A DNA stretch of 58,360 nucleotides, taken from the NCBI GenBank assembly GCA_027596035.1, contig JADGJA010000045.1, positions 1 to 58,360 on the forward strand, read 5' to 3'. The notes beneath the pieces were generated by a model. It was not told the origin of the DNA. It was given only the letters and a program-made list of their open reading frames with translations, and made no database searches. Shown one piece after another: positions 1 through 11,434 of this stretch. Within the stretch, counting starts at the first letter, position 1, and every line of letters begins with the position of its first letter. The translations under genes and the position numbers were made by a program. The stretch is from Thoreauomyces humboldtii (taxonomy: Eukaryota > Chytridiomycota > Chytridiomycetes > Spizellomycetales > Powellomycetaceae).

Positions 1-1023
1 CCTCCCCCCCCAATCCCATCTGCCTCTCACACGTTAGAGCCTTTAGAAAAACAAGATACACAACAGTTCCACCCCCCACCCACCACCTTACCCTGAAGAC
101 GGCATACGAAAGCGTTCAAACCGACACGTTAAGAGCAAATACGGCAATGGTCGCCACTCCTTCCTGCTCAAGAGTGGCGAAGGAGCTCTGCACTGTCGGC
201 CTTCCAAGTGCCGAGTGGCTCTTTTCCAATGAGCGCTGCCCGAGTCGTCGCCGTTTGAAGATGGGCTGAAATGGAAAATTCCCATGGCCTGCAGAGATCA
301 CATCTGAGCTTCTGGGACACCGCAAGTGTTACGAGGACGTTTATCGATGGTTTATCTTGGACGGGAGCGCTTATTTGAGGTACTTTGGATGAGAACGGAG
401 TCCGTTGTCGCCGTCGACAGATGAGCTACAATGCGTAATTTTGGTTGGCCTGATGGAAGGTATTTCTATGTCGGAAGGTCATCATCGACTGTAACCGGAA
501 ACGGATGACTGCCCTGCACAAGACATCATCCTCCATCAGATGGAAGCACGCCGGCCGGTCGCCAGCGGCGCTGGAAAGCCCTTTAACGGCCTGAGTTTTT
601 TCACCACAAAATCCATCCACATTTTAGAAAGAGACGCATAAAATCAGATAAATAGGGAGCCATGACCAAATTGCACCCTGCGATCATGCTGGTAGCATCC
701 GTTAGTCCCCCGAAGAGCTTTAACCGCGTTTTTGTGAAATTCCGTGCGTTGGGTGGCGCAGGTCTTTATCTAGCTGGGAGACCAGAGCTGCTCCTCCCAA
801 AGGCTGCGGGGAAACCCGTGTGTTTCGCACCCTTCCCCCTTGCCTGCCGCACGTTCCTTCCTTCCTTCCCTTTCACACACACGTCTCTCTCTCTCTCTCA
901 CACACACATCGCACTGCTGGCGTGCGAAATCATAGAGCGTATCAGCTGACGCTACTCCAAAAGGGGCAAGGAATCAGCATTGTCACCTTCCACTGCTCGC
1001 AGTTTTCCAACAAACCCTCGAAT
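1..1023. other. intergenic, no gene recognised
   Basis: I see no convincing coding exon here. The stretch begins with C-rich tracts (about 1-12 and 67-90) and its last part is the probable promoter and leader of the BTB gene, holding a CT/CA microsatellite. Short open frames exist on both strands but show no family resemblance and no matching splice sites. Confidence 0.5.
884..908. repeat. (TC)8-(CA)5 microsatellite
   Basis: Eight TC units (884-899) run into five CA units (899-908), preceded by a CTTC-rich tract. It lies 115 bases upstream of the BTB gene start, so it may sit in the promoter or 5' UTR. It is a simple repeat and a likely site of length variation. Confidence 0.85.
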
Positions 1024-3007
1024 ATGAACTTCGTTCCGGACAATGCCTTCGCTGTAATGGCCAGGGAGCTGGAAGCAGAAGACTCGCTACCAGCCGTTTT
1101 ACAGGAACTCCAAGATCTGGAACGAGAGTGTAAGGTTGCCACTGTGGGCTCGCCCCTATCGTCTGGAGATGCTTATTGTTCCTCGCGTGTGAATAGACAA
1201 TCTACCCGAGCCTCTGGCTCTACCACCGCGTGTTCCCGCGACCCCAAAGCCGGTCCTTCCCTCCATCCGCCACCCCCGCTACCGGTCCGCCACCTCAGGC
1301 GGATCCACGCACAAGGCCTTCGAGCCGCTCAGGGAGCTCAGCGACTCCCTCCTCCGCAGAGGTCTCATGGACGGACTCTACTCGGACCTCGAGGTCGAGG
1401 TCCTCGGCATGACCTACGCCCTCCACCGCATCGTCCTCCTCCACAACGCCTACTTTGGGTGTCTTCTCGAGGGTCCCTGGAACGAGAGCGGAAAGCGCAG
1501 GATCGTCATCAACGTGTCGGACCCCAACGTGACCGTCGAGGGCGTCACCTTGTGTCTCAGTCGGATATACGGCGAAACGACGGCTCGGCTGACCACGGCC
1601 AACGCCAAGAGCGTGTTGGCGGCTTCCCTGTTTTTCGGGGACATGGCCTTGTGTCAGGATGCCGTCGATTTCATTGCTGGGGACATTTCTCCCACCACGG
1701 TGCTCGACTACCTTCTCTTCGTCGATGGGTAAGATTTCATCATCTGTGATCTCCTATGGTCAAGGTTGACTTCGACCCTGATGACAGTTACCCTCGTCCT
1801 CCAGGTTCTGGTACGGAGTAAATTCCACCATCATTCTGGAAGAATGCCTCACGTTTCTCTGTCGAGAAGGGTACAGCCTTCGGGAGCTGCAACCAGCATT
1901 CCAAGGCATGCCGGCAAACTGGCTTGCGCGCATCGTTTCGAGCGACTGCTTCTGGGTTCCCGGAGAAGAACAACGATGGCAGTTCATTCGAGACGTCCTG
2001 CAGCGGAGACGTTTCACAACGACCACCGCCGCCGATCCACCACGGAAACTGGCGTGGATGGTCGGATCCATGGCCGACATGAGCCTCGAGACGCAACGGA
2101 TCGCTGGTCGATCGCGTGGCCCGTCGGAACTGTGCAAGGAGACCCAGGATACCGTCTCCTCGTCTTCCTCCTCCGAGACCTTATGCGACGACGATGCAGT
2201 CTCTTCTTCCGACGAGAAAGACGATCTGGCCTTCATCTTGGAACAAGCCGTCGCGTACGAGAACGTCTCCTTCGACGCGCTCCTTCGGATCCGAAGCGAG
2301 GTCGAGGACGTCGAGAACCCGGCGCCTTCCTTTGGCGGGATGCTGGAACGGGCGGCTTGGACCCAGATGAAGCTGCGGTCCATCCTCGCTGCTTCGTCCC
2401 GCGAGACTCTGCTCTTGGGTATCGACGAACCAGCCATCCCCCGCGTGGACACGCGTAACATCGATGGGTATTGTCTTTCGAGCGTGTTGGCCGAGACCAA
2501 GGTCCTGTCCCACGATGGATCGAGTTTCCCCCCGTTTCGGTTCGGAGTCGAGTTCCACGATCTTGTCGCTGTTGCTACGAGGGACAAAGTTTATAGCCAG
2601 AAGGTGTTTTATGCAGGGTAACGTGCCACGAAACAAAGCAGAGCAAGGAACGGAATTCCGCTGATCTTTTGTTGCGCTTTAGTTCCATGTGGCAGGTGTA
2701 CTTACAGAACGTTGCCAAGGAAAAACTACTAGGCGTGTATTTGCGTCGTGTGGCCGTTCCAACCATCAGGTCGGGGGATCACACCCGACTCGCTCCCGAG
2801 AACCCGTACGTCGATCCCCGAAAGACCACCACGACGTGGTTCCGCATCTTCTGTTTCTTCGGCGAAGGAGAGTGCACCCTTCTCGAATCTCGTCCTGACA
2901 AGTTCGAGATCGAACAATCCTGGGGCTGGAAGATCAACAAACTGCACAGAAGCGCCTTCAGTAGCGGGAAGAGTTTGAAGTGCAGCGTTGTCTTGGGACA
3001 TGTGTAA
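1024..3007 (+). CDS. BTB/POZ domain protein
   Basis: Predicted 591-aa protein from four exons: 1024-1129, 1197-1728, 1805-2617, 2683-3007. All junctions are GT..AG and phase-consistent. A BTB/POZ fold covers about residues 80-190: the segment around residue 93 (MDGLYSDLEVEVLG) followed by HRIVLLHNAYFGCLL is the typical helix A2/strand B1/A3 pattern, with a BACK-like helical stretch behind it. An acidic/serine linker follows (near residue 340), and a conserved-looking C-terminal block ends in KCSVVLGHV. BTB proteins dimerise and often serve as Cullin-3 adaptors or nuclear regulators; which applies here cannot be told, and no zinc finger or Kelch repeat is present. The start was chosen because exon 1 joins the BTB frame cleanly across a 67-nt intron. 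It ends 100 bases from the convergent aminotransferase gene. Confidence 0.8.
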
Positions 3008-3107
3008 GACTTTCCCATCTATTATGGTCGTGTATATTATAACTAGATAGCGGGTGTAGTCATAGCTCAATCATAGAGGGGCGATACGAGTACGCCTTTG
3101 TAACTTT

Positions 3108-4861
3108 TCAAAATGAGGATTGTGTCTCCAACGAACTGAAGTACTTTGCCAACTTTCCACCAGCGTCGTCGATCATCTCCTCGCTCTTGCAGAACGCGAA
3201 TCGAGCGAGTCTGCCCGGAACCTCCAAGGAACCGGCGTTCGGATCGTAGAAAGCCGACGGGGGGATGGCGGTGACTCCGGCTTCGATGGTGAGACGATTG
3301 CAGACCCTATAATCCCGCCGAGGGTGCTCGGCCAACGTGGCGGCCGAGGTGTCGTCCGGCACGCGCGACGTGTCGGCGAGGATGAAGTATCCACCATGTG
3401 GTAACGTGGGTGGAAGACCGACGGATTTCAGGTGCATCATCATCCTGTCTCTCAGTGCTGCGTACTCCGTGACTGTGTCGGCGAAGTAGGTGCTGGAGGC
3501 AGCGTGATCCAGGCATGCCGCAGCCGCTTCCTAGATGACATCCGCGTTTAGGGGACACGGCTTTCAATGCCAGAAATGAGACGTTTCAAGGACATACTTG
3601 AAGCGGTGTGGCCACGGCGAAAGGCACAAACTGGTGGACGAGCCAAATGGCTCGAGTGATTTCCGGACTCCCCAGAGCCCATCCGATCTTCCATCCGGTC
3701 ACCCCGAACATTTTCCCTGCGTTACAAAATGGTGAGGGGATGAGGATAGAGCGTTTTCCGCCCGAAATCTCCATGCTTACCTACGCTCCCGACCGTGACC
3801 GTCCTCTCATACATGCCAGGCAAGCTGGCGAATTTGATGAGAGGGGAAACCGAATCCTCGTATACAAGAGTCTCGTAAACCTCATCGGCGAGCACCAGCA
3901 GGTCGAACTCGGTTGCAATCTTTGCGACGGCTTCGAGCTCCTCCCGTGTGAAAACCTTGCCTACAAGAGATCGATCAGATCGAGTGCGAGTGAAAGCTTG
4001 AACCTCCTCATTGCGCCCCCGTACCGATCGGATTGTGCGGGTTGTTGATCAAGATCATCTTCGTGATCCCCGGTTTGACCTTGGATCGGATCTCATCCGT
4101 GTCGAGCTTCCAGTCGTGCGATGTCAATGGGGCAGTTGTCGCTTGAGGACGGAGGGAGACGACGACCGGTACGCCACCTGCGAGCGTTACCGCGGCAGGA
4201 TAGCAATCGTAGTATGGTTGAAACAGTATCACTTCGTCTCCTGGATCGAGGAAGGCCTGCATGATACTAGAGATGGCTGAAAGAAACCGTTAGGATCCAC
4301 TACGAAACAGGAACAGGTGTTGCATTTCGACTCACCTTCCGATGCTCCAACCGTCGTGAGAATCTCGGTGAGGGGGTTCAAGGTGCGGCCCATACTTTGG
4401 ACATAATAATCCGACAAAGCTACCCATCCATCCATAACGGCTAAGCGAGGTTTTCCCAGCCACTCCAGATACTCGCGGAACCTCACCCTTTGCCAGCCTC
4501 ACGTGTCCCTCACTGCGCGTGTACTGATGCATGAGGCCCTCCTGAGCGACAGCTTTGGTGGCTGCGGCCGTAATGAATGCCGGTACAGGGAGAGTGGGAA
4601 ACCCTTGCCCCAGGTTGACGGCGCCATGAGCATTCGCGAGGGCGGTGTACTCTGCAAAGACAGATCCGCGAGGATCTAAAGCAGGGCTTGAGCTGCGGCT
4701 CTTCGTTTCCCATTTCACGAGAACCGACCTACCTAAGGAAGCAAGCCTTCGCGCTGCCTGAACCGATAATTCAAATATGGTCAGCAAGAAACTTTGATGT
4801 TTTGATGAGGCTCTTTGGAGATGCGACTAACCTTGGCAGAGACTGCAGGAGCTGGTCTCAT
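3108..4861 (-). CDS. BNA3: kynurenine--oxoglutarate aminotransferase (class I/II, PLP)
   Basis: Predicted 440 aa in eight exons: 4861-4832, 4757-4733, 4675-4487, 4440-4336, 4276-4025, 3960-3781, 3716-3598, 3530-3108. Fold-type I aminotransferase of the KAT/BNA3 group. Family landmarks in order are VNLGQGFP, HQYTRSEGH, the PYYDCY loop, NNPHNPIG, LADEVYE, and SVGKMFGVTGWK, whose Lys262 should bind pyridoxal phosphate. The reaction is conversion of kynurenine to kynurenate with 2-oxoglutarate; many members also accept cysteine conjugates or other amino acids, so the physiological substrate is inferred. The first exon encodes only ten residues and, joined to the Arg/Ala-rich exon 2, looks like a mitochondrial presequence. 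The second intron (57 nt) has no stop and keeps frame, so a retained form would stay readable. Confidence 0.93.
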
Positions 4862-6091
4862 GATTGATGATAGGAGTGGTTGGTGTCGTCTAATTGGGTT
4901 CAGGTCTCAGTTGAATTGCCGAAAAATTCTAGAGGGCGATTGCGTGACCACCGAGGGTGGAGTCTGTCCGGCCGTTTCGGACTCGATGACCTCGTTTCTT
5001 TTCTCGCGCGTCGGGCGGTTTTTCGACGCGAACTACTGCGCACCCTTGGCCGAACTTGAAGTTGGGATCTTATACATGCCGGCATATACTCAGTCTCCGG
5101 TAGCATGACTGCAAGCTTCTTTTCCATACTTCTCAACGGCCAGATAGAGTCCGGATATGTAGGTTCACGGTTTCATCGTCAGGAGGTCCCCACGGTGTGT
5201 CATAGCTGACCTGGACGCTTTCACTCGACAGTTCCCTTCATTTGACAACTTGTACTGTAAATTCTCATTCCTCAATGGTCCTGACTGGGTGGTCGTAGCG
5301 GTATGGGGGTCACATGGCAGACGCCATCGTTTCCATTACTGGTGGCTAAGGCGGAAGGTGTCCTCAGGGAGTCGAGGAAGGTATCACACAACAGTCGATT
5401 TCGAGTTCAGTGCCATCCTACAACGGGCAAACACATACGCTTGCAAGACCGTGTGTTTGGAACTTTCCAGTGGATGTCGCATTCAAAGCCACAAATGTAT
5501 TTGGTAATGCGATCTGGGTGATGTGGATAACCGGTCCGATTGGCAAGTTTTGACAGTTCGCTTTCAGGCTGGCCGCAACTCATTCTGACGGTGTACGGAC
5601 CTGATTTGCTTGGACGGGATGTCGTGCGAGGATATGGATGCTTGCGGATACCACGGACGCCGGGAGTGTGAGTGTCGGGCACAAGCCGTTGTCCGTTTGC
5701 GACGAACGTCCATTCATTTACGTTCGAGCGCAGACATACGATTTATGCCCCGATGTTCGTGCCACTGGCGTCGACTTACTTCAATGGATTTCTTTCCTGG
5801 GCCATGGGTAGGCTCCCAGAGTTCAGAGACTCGCGTTTCGTGGCGCGTAACGAAGGGCGAGAAGGTGAGGTGGACAATCTTCTCAGACGCTGAGCGATGC
5901 TTCCCGACTCATCGAGTTTGATCTTACAAAGTGACTACGGTCCGGAGTCAAGGTACCGTGAAGGTTACGATGAACATTGGAACAAAGGACCTCGAGCGGT
6001 TCGGCTATGTCAGCCGGCCGTTGAAGAGCAACACGTAGTGCTTGCGGAGCCTCCGCTATCTGCCGTTCTATAGAGATTCTCCATGGCTATG
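4862..6091. other. 1.2-kb gap, no gene recognised
   Basis: This lies between the aminotransferase start (leftward) and the stomatin-like stop codon. Several open frames of 60-100 codons occur on both strands, but none resembles a known family or can be joined into a longer reading frame by plausible splice sites. It may hold the aminotransferase promoter, a non-coding transcript or a decayed gene. Confidence 0.45.
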
Positions 6092-7447
6092 CTACTGAGG
6101 GGCCGACCCTTCGTTCCCATCCACAGTCGCCGATGGCACAGTTTCGCGCGGAACTGGCTTTGGCCCCAATACTCGCGATGCAGTTTGCCCATCCCCAACC
6201 GCCTTGTACACAGCCATCATCTGGGTCACCATGCCCGACACATCGGACACGTTCGACGGTACGATGACGGTGGTACCTTCCTTCGCCAGCTGTCCAAAGG
6301 CGTCGATGTACTTCTCCGCAACGGACAATGCAACAGCGTCGTGTCCGTTCTGTTGAGTGCTGATGGCTTGGGCAATGAGCTCGATGGATTGAGCATTCGC
6401 TTGTGCCCGTAGCATGATGGCTTCCGCTTCACCTGTAGGACAACGACAGTTCAGTATCTGGGACTTCAAAACATACCCTTTGATCGGTCTTACCCTGTGC
6501 ATGGTTGATTTGCCGAAGTTTTACTGCTTCTGACTCGAGAATGGCGCTTTGCTTGCGACCTTCTGCGACATTGATGTTAGATTGCCTAAGGGAGTCAAAG
6601 TCAGCTTGTGGTCATCGTTTTAATATAGCTTGCGAACCGCTTACCGGGCACCCTCCGATTCGAGGATTTCGGCACGCTTGCGACGCTCGGCTCCGACCTG
6701 CTGGTGCATAGCATCCACAACGTTTGGTGGAGGATGGATGTCTCGGATCTCATAACGAAGACACTTGATTCCCCAGTCGGCCGCTGCTTGGTTGATTGCA
6801 TTAACGATGTTAAAGTTGAGTTGTGTGCGTTCCGTCAGCGTGCGGTCAAGAGTCATTTGACCGATTTCGGCTCTCTACGATTTTGTCGGGTTCGTTAATT
6901 TTGACGTTGTGTGCACTGACACCTGCGGATTGGCACCGACCATTGTAGTCTGCGCCAGTTGCGTCACTGCAAATTCGGCGTTCTCGACTCCATACGATGC
7001 CTTGTATGGATCGATGATTCGAAAGTACAAGACGCCGTCCAGTTCCAACGTCACGTTATCGTGTGTGATGGCGGTCTGAGAGGGAACCTCGACTGCAAGT
7101 TCCTTCAGACTCTTGACATATCGCACACTGTCGACCACAGGCAAGAGGATTGCAAGCCCAGGCTCTAATATCCGATCGAATCGACCCATCCGCTCCACTA
7201 TCCATGCTTCTTGCTGGGGCACGAACTTGATGATGGTGTTGGCGGGGAGCTTCGTACGGCTATTTCGTCCGTTCGCCGAAAAGCTACCATTGCTAGCTGC
7301 CGCGGAGCCGAACAGATATCCAGGAGTGTTGTTGTAGTGCCGTTTTGGAGTTGTTGGGAGGCGAACGGAGCAAGTCGTGGCTGTTGCGGCGGAAGAGGTG
7401 AGACGGGCGTACGCCCTGCAGGTGGCTTTAGGAACAAGGGTATTCAT
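6092..7447 (-). CDS. STOML2: mitochondrial stomatin-like protein (SPFH/Band 7)
   Basis: Predicted 395 aa in four exons: 7447-6923, 6874-6645, 6585-6494, 6432-6092. The N-terminus is rich in Arg, Ser, Thr and Ala, as expected of a mitochondrial targeting peptide. The SPFH domain starts near residue 68 (FVPQQEAWIVERMGRF) and includes LELDGVLYFRI, EIGQMTLDR and the NIVNAINQAAADWGIKCLRYEIRDI block, then the coiled-coil region with EGRKQSAILESEA and EAEAIMLRAQANA. This matches human STOML2 in order and length (356 aa). The family scaffolds cardiolipin-rich inner-membrane domains and stabilises respiratory complexes and the YME1L/PARL protease hub. No transmembrane helix is seen, as in STOML2. It is divergent to the coiled-coil gene on its right, with about 530 bases between the starts. 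Confidence 0.93.
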
Positions 7448-7974
7448 TGCTCTAGGAAGGAGTATGCTACGGCCAAAAGAAGATGCAAATCCTTGGAGCC
7501 TGCAGTAGTCTTGTGCTGGCGGCGAGAGTGATCTGCAATTCCCGATGGGATCTGTGCCGGAGGGCGGACGTCCGACATCCCCGGACAGTAAGAACTGTTC
7601 CTGGGATCAGACGCGCAGGCGGCAAGGCGCTTTCCCACGCTCGCCATCGGCACCCATCTCGTACTCGGCTGAACTCTTTGTCCACTTACTTTGCCGCATC
7701 CTCCAGTATCCTCGAAGGCAGCTCGATCGGGTGCATCCTGTGTACATTGCGCTATACTCTTCGTCCGGCCCGCCCCCTCTGCGAGCTTAATCCACTCGGA
7801 GCCGCACAAAAGCGTTTCGAGCACGAGCTGGGCCCGTGGGACGGAGCCTGAGAAGCCTCGACACAGCAACTGTTCTTTTTGACTTTTCCTTCGGCGATGG
7901 CAAGAGAACCTGCAACGTCCGGAACCGTGCACGCCCGGAACGAGAACGTGGACGATACGCTATTCACTTCCAAC
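7448..7974. other. divergent intergenic region
   Basis: Shared upstream region of the stomatin-like gene (left) and the coiled-coil gene (right). Open frames here, including one of about 160 codons on the minus strand, show no family features. An ATG at 7897 is in frame with the coiled-coil gene and could extend it by 26 residues. Confidence 0.4.
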
Positions 7975-9777
7975 ATGGCAAGCACCGCAGCAGCCGGCAA
8001 GTTCACCCGAGAGGAGCTTCTGCAACAGTGGAAAGTAAGGACCGTAGCGGAAGACTCAAAGCTTCATCGAGCGGTAGTTTCAGGACAAATTCTGATTTTG
8101 CTTTATTTCGGGTCTTCCAGCAGACGCGAGCGCCTGCGTCCAAGGGCCTGCGATCAAACGCGCTCCAAAGGTCGAATCCGAATCTCGAAAAGGTAGGATT
8201 GGTTTGAACTCACATCATAAACAAATGAACCCGCCCTGATGCAGAACAGGTCAAAACCGGGACGAGTGAGCTCAAGGGAGGACGACGACCTGGCATTAAG
8301 GTTGCAAAGGCAAAAGACTCGCAGGTTCGGTTTGAGAGATGGATTGATGATAGCAAAAAACCTCTGAACTCAATCATGCTGAAACGATCAGGAAAACGAG
8401 AAGAAGAGCGGTAGAGTGGCTCGTCGGCCAAAGGACGGACCTCAGAAGACGGAAGGGGAAACAGTAAGCTCAAACTTCCATAACCTAAATGCATTGCCTA
8501 GGATCTTTTGTTTACTGCCCACGCAGGTTCCGGATGAAGAGTTTAATCCAACCCTCCTCGAGTCCAGCAACGTTCGCGGTGTCCTCGACGCGATTGACGA
8601 TAACTTCGTGGCCCCCGACAGCAAAGTCTCGGGCGCCAATCTCCGGAGTTCAGCCAAACCTCGGCCAGCGACGGGTCCCATAGCGCAACTTCAACAAGCA
8701 TTATCGGCCCGCAACGAGGATGTTAAGGCGTTGGAAAATCGCCTTAGCGAAGAGGCTGCTCGCGTGCAGAGATGGCAGATTGATGCCGAAACTCGAAAGG
8801 CGGAAATGGACCAGGTCCGGGAAGATGTTCAATCCTTACAAGAGGCGTTGAGCGCAGCCGAAAGAGAACTCATGGACCGAGACGACACTTTAGAGGAGAA
8901 CCGGCGAATGCTTGCGCAGGCGGGTAGAGAGCGCCGCATGGACCAAGAACGTATCTTGGCGCTCGAGGCACAGGTGCATGCACTTCTGTCAGCCGCGCCG
9001 CCGCGACAGGAGGAGCATGTAAATGACGCTGTCCAGAACACGGAAGAGCTTTTGGCGTCATTGGAGGACACGCAGCGTCAGAACCTTCAACTAGAGATGA
9101 AGCTAGCCGAGATGGACGCACTACTCAAGACAACTGAAAATTCCTACGAGCAGTTGTTGGAGGCCGGGCAGCTGCGAGCGACCAAGTCCGAAGATCGATG
9201 TCATACGCTCGAGATGGAGCTCGGAGATGTCTCTGCGGTTAGGCGGGAGGTGGAAAGCGTATGGGAGTACGTGCTCACCGTAACCGACCGCGCGGTGCGA
9301 CCCTCGGACGTTCCTCTCCTCGTGGGAGTGCAGCGCATGGTCGACCAGGGCAATCAAACGATCAGTCGGATCCGAGACGAGAAGATGAGCTTGCAGTCAG
9401 AGCTGGACGAAGTGTGCACCGTGCTCGAAACAATGGAGAAGCGGGCGGACGAAGCCGAACAGGCTAGCGAAGAGTACCTTCCGACTCTGGCGAGGGCGGA
9501 AGAGCTGCAAACTCAGATGATGGCCAAGGAAGTTGAGCTGTGGCGCGTTCGTGAAGAACTTGACACGGTCAACGCGACTCTGGTAGAGACTCAAGAAGCG
9601 TTGCGCGAGGCCCTGGACGAGAATGAGGAGATGAGTCTTCAGCTCCACGTGAGCATGGCGGGTGCCTGTAAGGAAGACGGAACTCCTCGTCCAGGAGGAG
9701 GTCCTGGTCAGGACATTGGAAGCAACGAGATTCAAATCGAGCCAATGGTTAGTTCTTTCGCTGAACATACCAAATAG
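7975..9777 (+). CDS. uncharacterised coiled-coil protein with basic N-terminus
   Basis: Predicted about 509 aa: exons 7975-8034, 8121-8192, 8250-8324, 8392-8463, 8527-9777. The first four exons are 60, 72, 75 and 72 nt, all phase 0. The N-terminus starts with a short helical motif (FTREELLQQW), then a basic Gly/Arg/Pro stretch with AT-hook-like pieces (GGRRPG, ARRPKDGP). From about residue 150 the protein is almost wholly heptad-rich Glu/Arg/Leu coiled coil, broken once by a short segment around VWEYVLTVTDRAVRPSDVP. I do not recognise a family. The composition would suit a spindle-pole, centrosomal or chromatin-bound structural protein, but that is inference. The 3' end is uncertain: a GTTAGT donor at 9748 with an acceptor before 9815 would replace the last nine residues with an immediate TAA. 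Confidence 0.7.
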
Positions 9778-10242
9778 CATTTGAAACTAAAACGGCGGCT
9801 TCTTTTGCCCTCAGTAAGCATAGCATCTATGGTGGCTATAATACCCGGACGGCTGGATTCGCGTCCTCTTTCCATCCCTCTGTCATCGGCGTCTTCGGGA
9901 ACAGACTAGACGTTGGATTTACATATTGCGGTCCCACGTGGGGTGGGAATAGGGGCGGGGGCATGCTGACCATGCTGGCCATGGAGAACGCCGGTGATGA
10001 AAAGAGACAGAAAAGGCAACGGTGTTCCGAGCGTCTCGGCTCGAGGGATGCAGAGACTGACAGAGGGCTCGAGGGAGGCAGAGGGATTCAGAGATTGACA
10101 GCCGAAAAGATTGACAGCCAAAACCCTTCTGGCTGGCGTCGACGTCCGTCGCGTGGCGAGGTTTCCCCCAGACCGCCGCAAGAACCCCGTTTTACTCGAT
10201 CTCCTCGAACCCTCGTCCTTTCAAATAAAAAAGATCGTTATC
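9778..10242. other. intergenic, EMC4 upstream region
   Basis: No gene is seen. The region is purine-rich with repeated GAGACAG/GATTGACAG-like words, including a 16-base tandem duplication, and ends in an A-rich stretch (about 10222-10233) just before the EMC4 start codon. Confidence 0.5.
10092..10123. repeat. 16-bp tandem duplication
   Basis: The unit AGATTGACAGCCGAAA (10092-10107) is followed directly by AGATTGACAGCCAAAA (10108-10123), with one mismatch. It lies about 120 bases upstream of EMC4. A related GACTGACAG word occurs shortly before, so the area looks like a small slippage-derived repeat field. Confidence 0.8.
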
Positions 10243-11115
10243 ATGGCAACGACAATAGCAGCGAGCAAGTGGAGGTTCAGTCTCGCAGAACAAACGTATG
10301 ACAGTTATTTCGTGCCTTCTAGTTGATTCAGCTTGCATTTATACAAGTTTACCTCAGAGGCAAGCAGCTCAGTCGCAACCTGAAGCTTGACCCACCAGGA
10401 TACGCTGAGTCTCTGGAAAGCGTAAAGCAGTTGGTAAGGCAATCAGTCTTCATAGCAGAGCAGTTCCACTTGTTCAGGTTTCGTAACTCCGGGCTCACGG
10501 CAATGTGCGCATTGTTCTTCGCAGAAAGCGGGCAAAAGTGCTGAAGAACAGCTTGAACAGGAGAACCAGATTGCAAACCTGAAGATGAAGGTGGGACTTT
10601 CGCGGGGGCGTATTAGCTCGGAATGACGGAACAGGCTATTGAAACGTCCGTCGAACAGAAAGCCTGGGAAACGGCGCTAGCGCCTGCAAAATCCATCCCC
10701 ATGAACGCCATCATGTTATACATGTCGGGAAACTCCATTCAGATCTTTTCCGTCATGGTCACCGTCATGCTTCTCTGGAACTCGTTGAAAGCAATTGCCG
10801 CTACGAACTTCAGTAGGGCCCCCTTACGCGCCATTCCTCTTCCACTGCTAACCGTTCAACCCTCTGCCAGCGTTCGAGCGATTCTCAATGCGACCTGCCG
10901 GAACAGAACCTACGGGTTTGGCCGCACTTGTGGCCCTCCCCAGCGATCCTTTGTTGCTACCAAAACTGGCCTACGTGTTGATGCAGGCTGCATGCTTTGG
11001 ATTGGGCGTGTGGAAGTGCGGTGCAATGGGATTGCTACCAACGGCACACTCGGACTGGTTGGCGTTCGTTGAGCCCAAGCGGGTCCTCGAGGTCGCGATG
11101 GGTGGTATCGTCTGA
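10243..11115 (+). CDS. EMC4: ER membrane protein complex subunit 4
   Basis: Predicted 205 aa in five exons: 10243-10295, 10358-10433, 10525-10590, 10635-10812, 10871-11115. The EMC4 (DUF1077) signature is clear: DPPGY, KAWETALAPAKSIPMN followed by LYMSGNSIQIF, then a second membrane segment around KLAYVLMQAACFGLGVWKC, and the C-terminal MGLLPTAHSDWLAF motif, which matches human EMC4 almost word for word. EMC4 is a core subunit of the ER membrane complex, which inserts tail-anchored and some multi-pass proteins. Length is close to the human protein (183 aa). The third intron is only 44 nt. Confidence 0.96.
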
Positions 11116-11434
11116 GGGACCAGTGGACGCAGCAATAGAGTTTGCAGAAGCTTCGGAAGGCCCATGGGTCTGCATCGCCCGAGCTGTCGCCGTGCCTCCC
11201 GTGACGATCGCACGTTCAAACCGGATCTAACTGGGTTCGCTGCATCTGTTGCAACGATTCAATCAGGCGTGGGACTTGGTCGTTGGCCGCGACGCAACAC
11301 TAGAGACTCTTGCGACAATCTGTGAATTCTTCTCGATGTAAATACTATGGCGTTTCAGGGCCACTTCATATGATACAATCGATGAGCCCTGTTATCGGCG
11401 TCGACGGCCTCAAGAGCTCGACAATGAGTGTCAT
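11116..11434. other. convergent intergenic region
   Basis: 3' ends of EMC4 (+) and the NDUFAF4-like gene (-). No coding exon is recognised. Confidence 0.5.

Noticed and set aside
820..1749. 309-residue open frame across the start of the BTB gene
   Set aside because: It is a shadow frame: the BTB fold lies in another frame and joins exon 1 through a clean GT..AG intron. The translation is a Pro/Arg-rich string typical of frame-shifted GC-rich coding sequence.
10237..10250. RFX X-box match (GTTGCCATGATAAC on the minus strand)
   Set aside because: It fits the consensus but spans the start codon of EMC4, which is not a ciliary gene, so chance is the better explanation.
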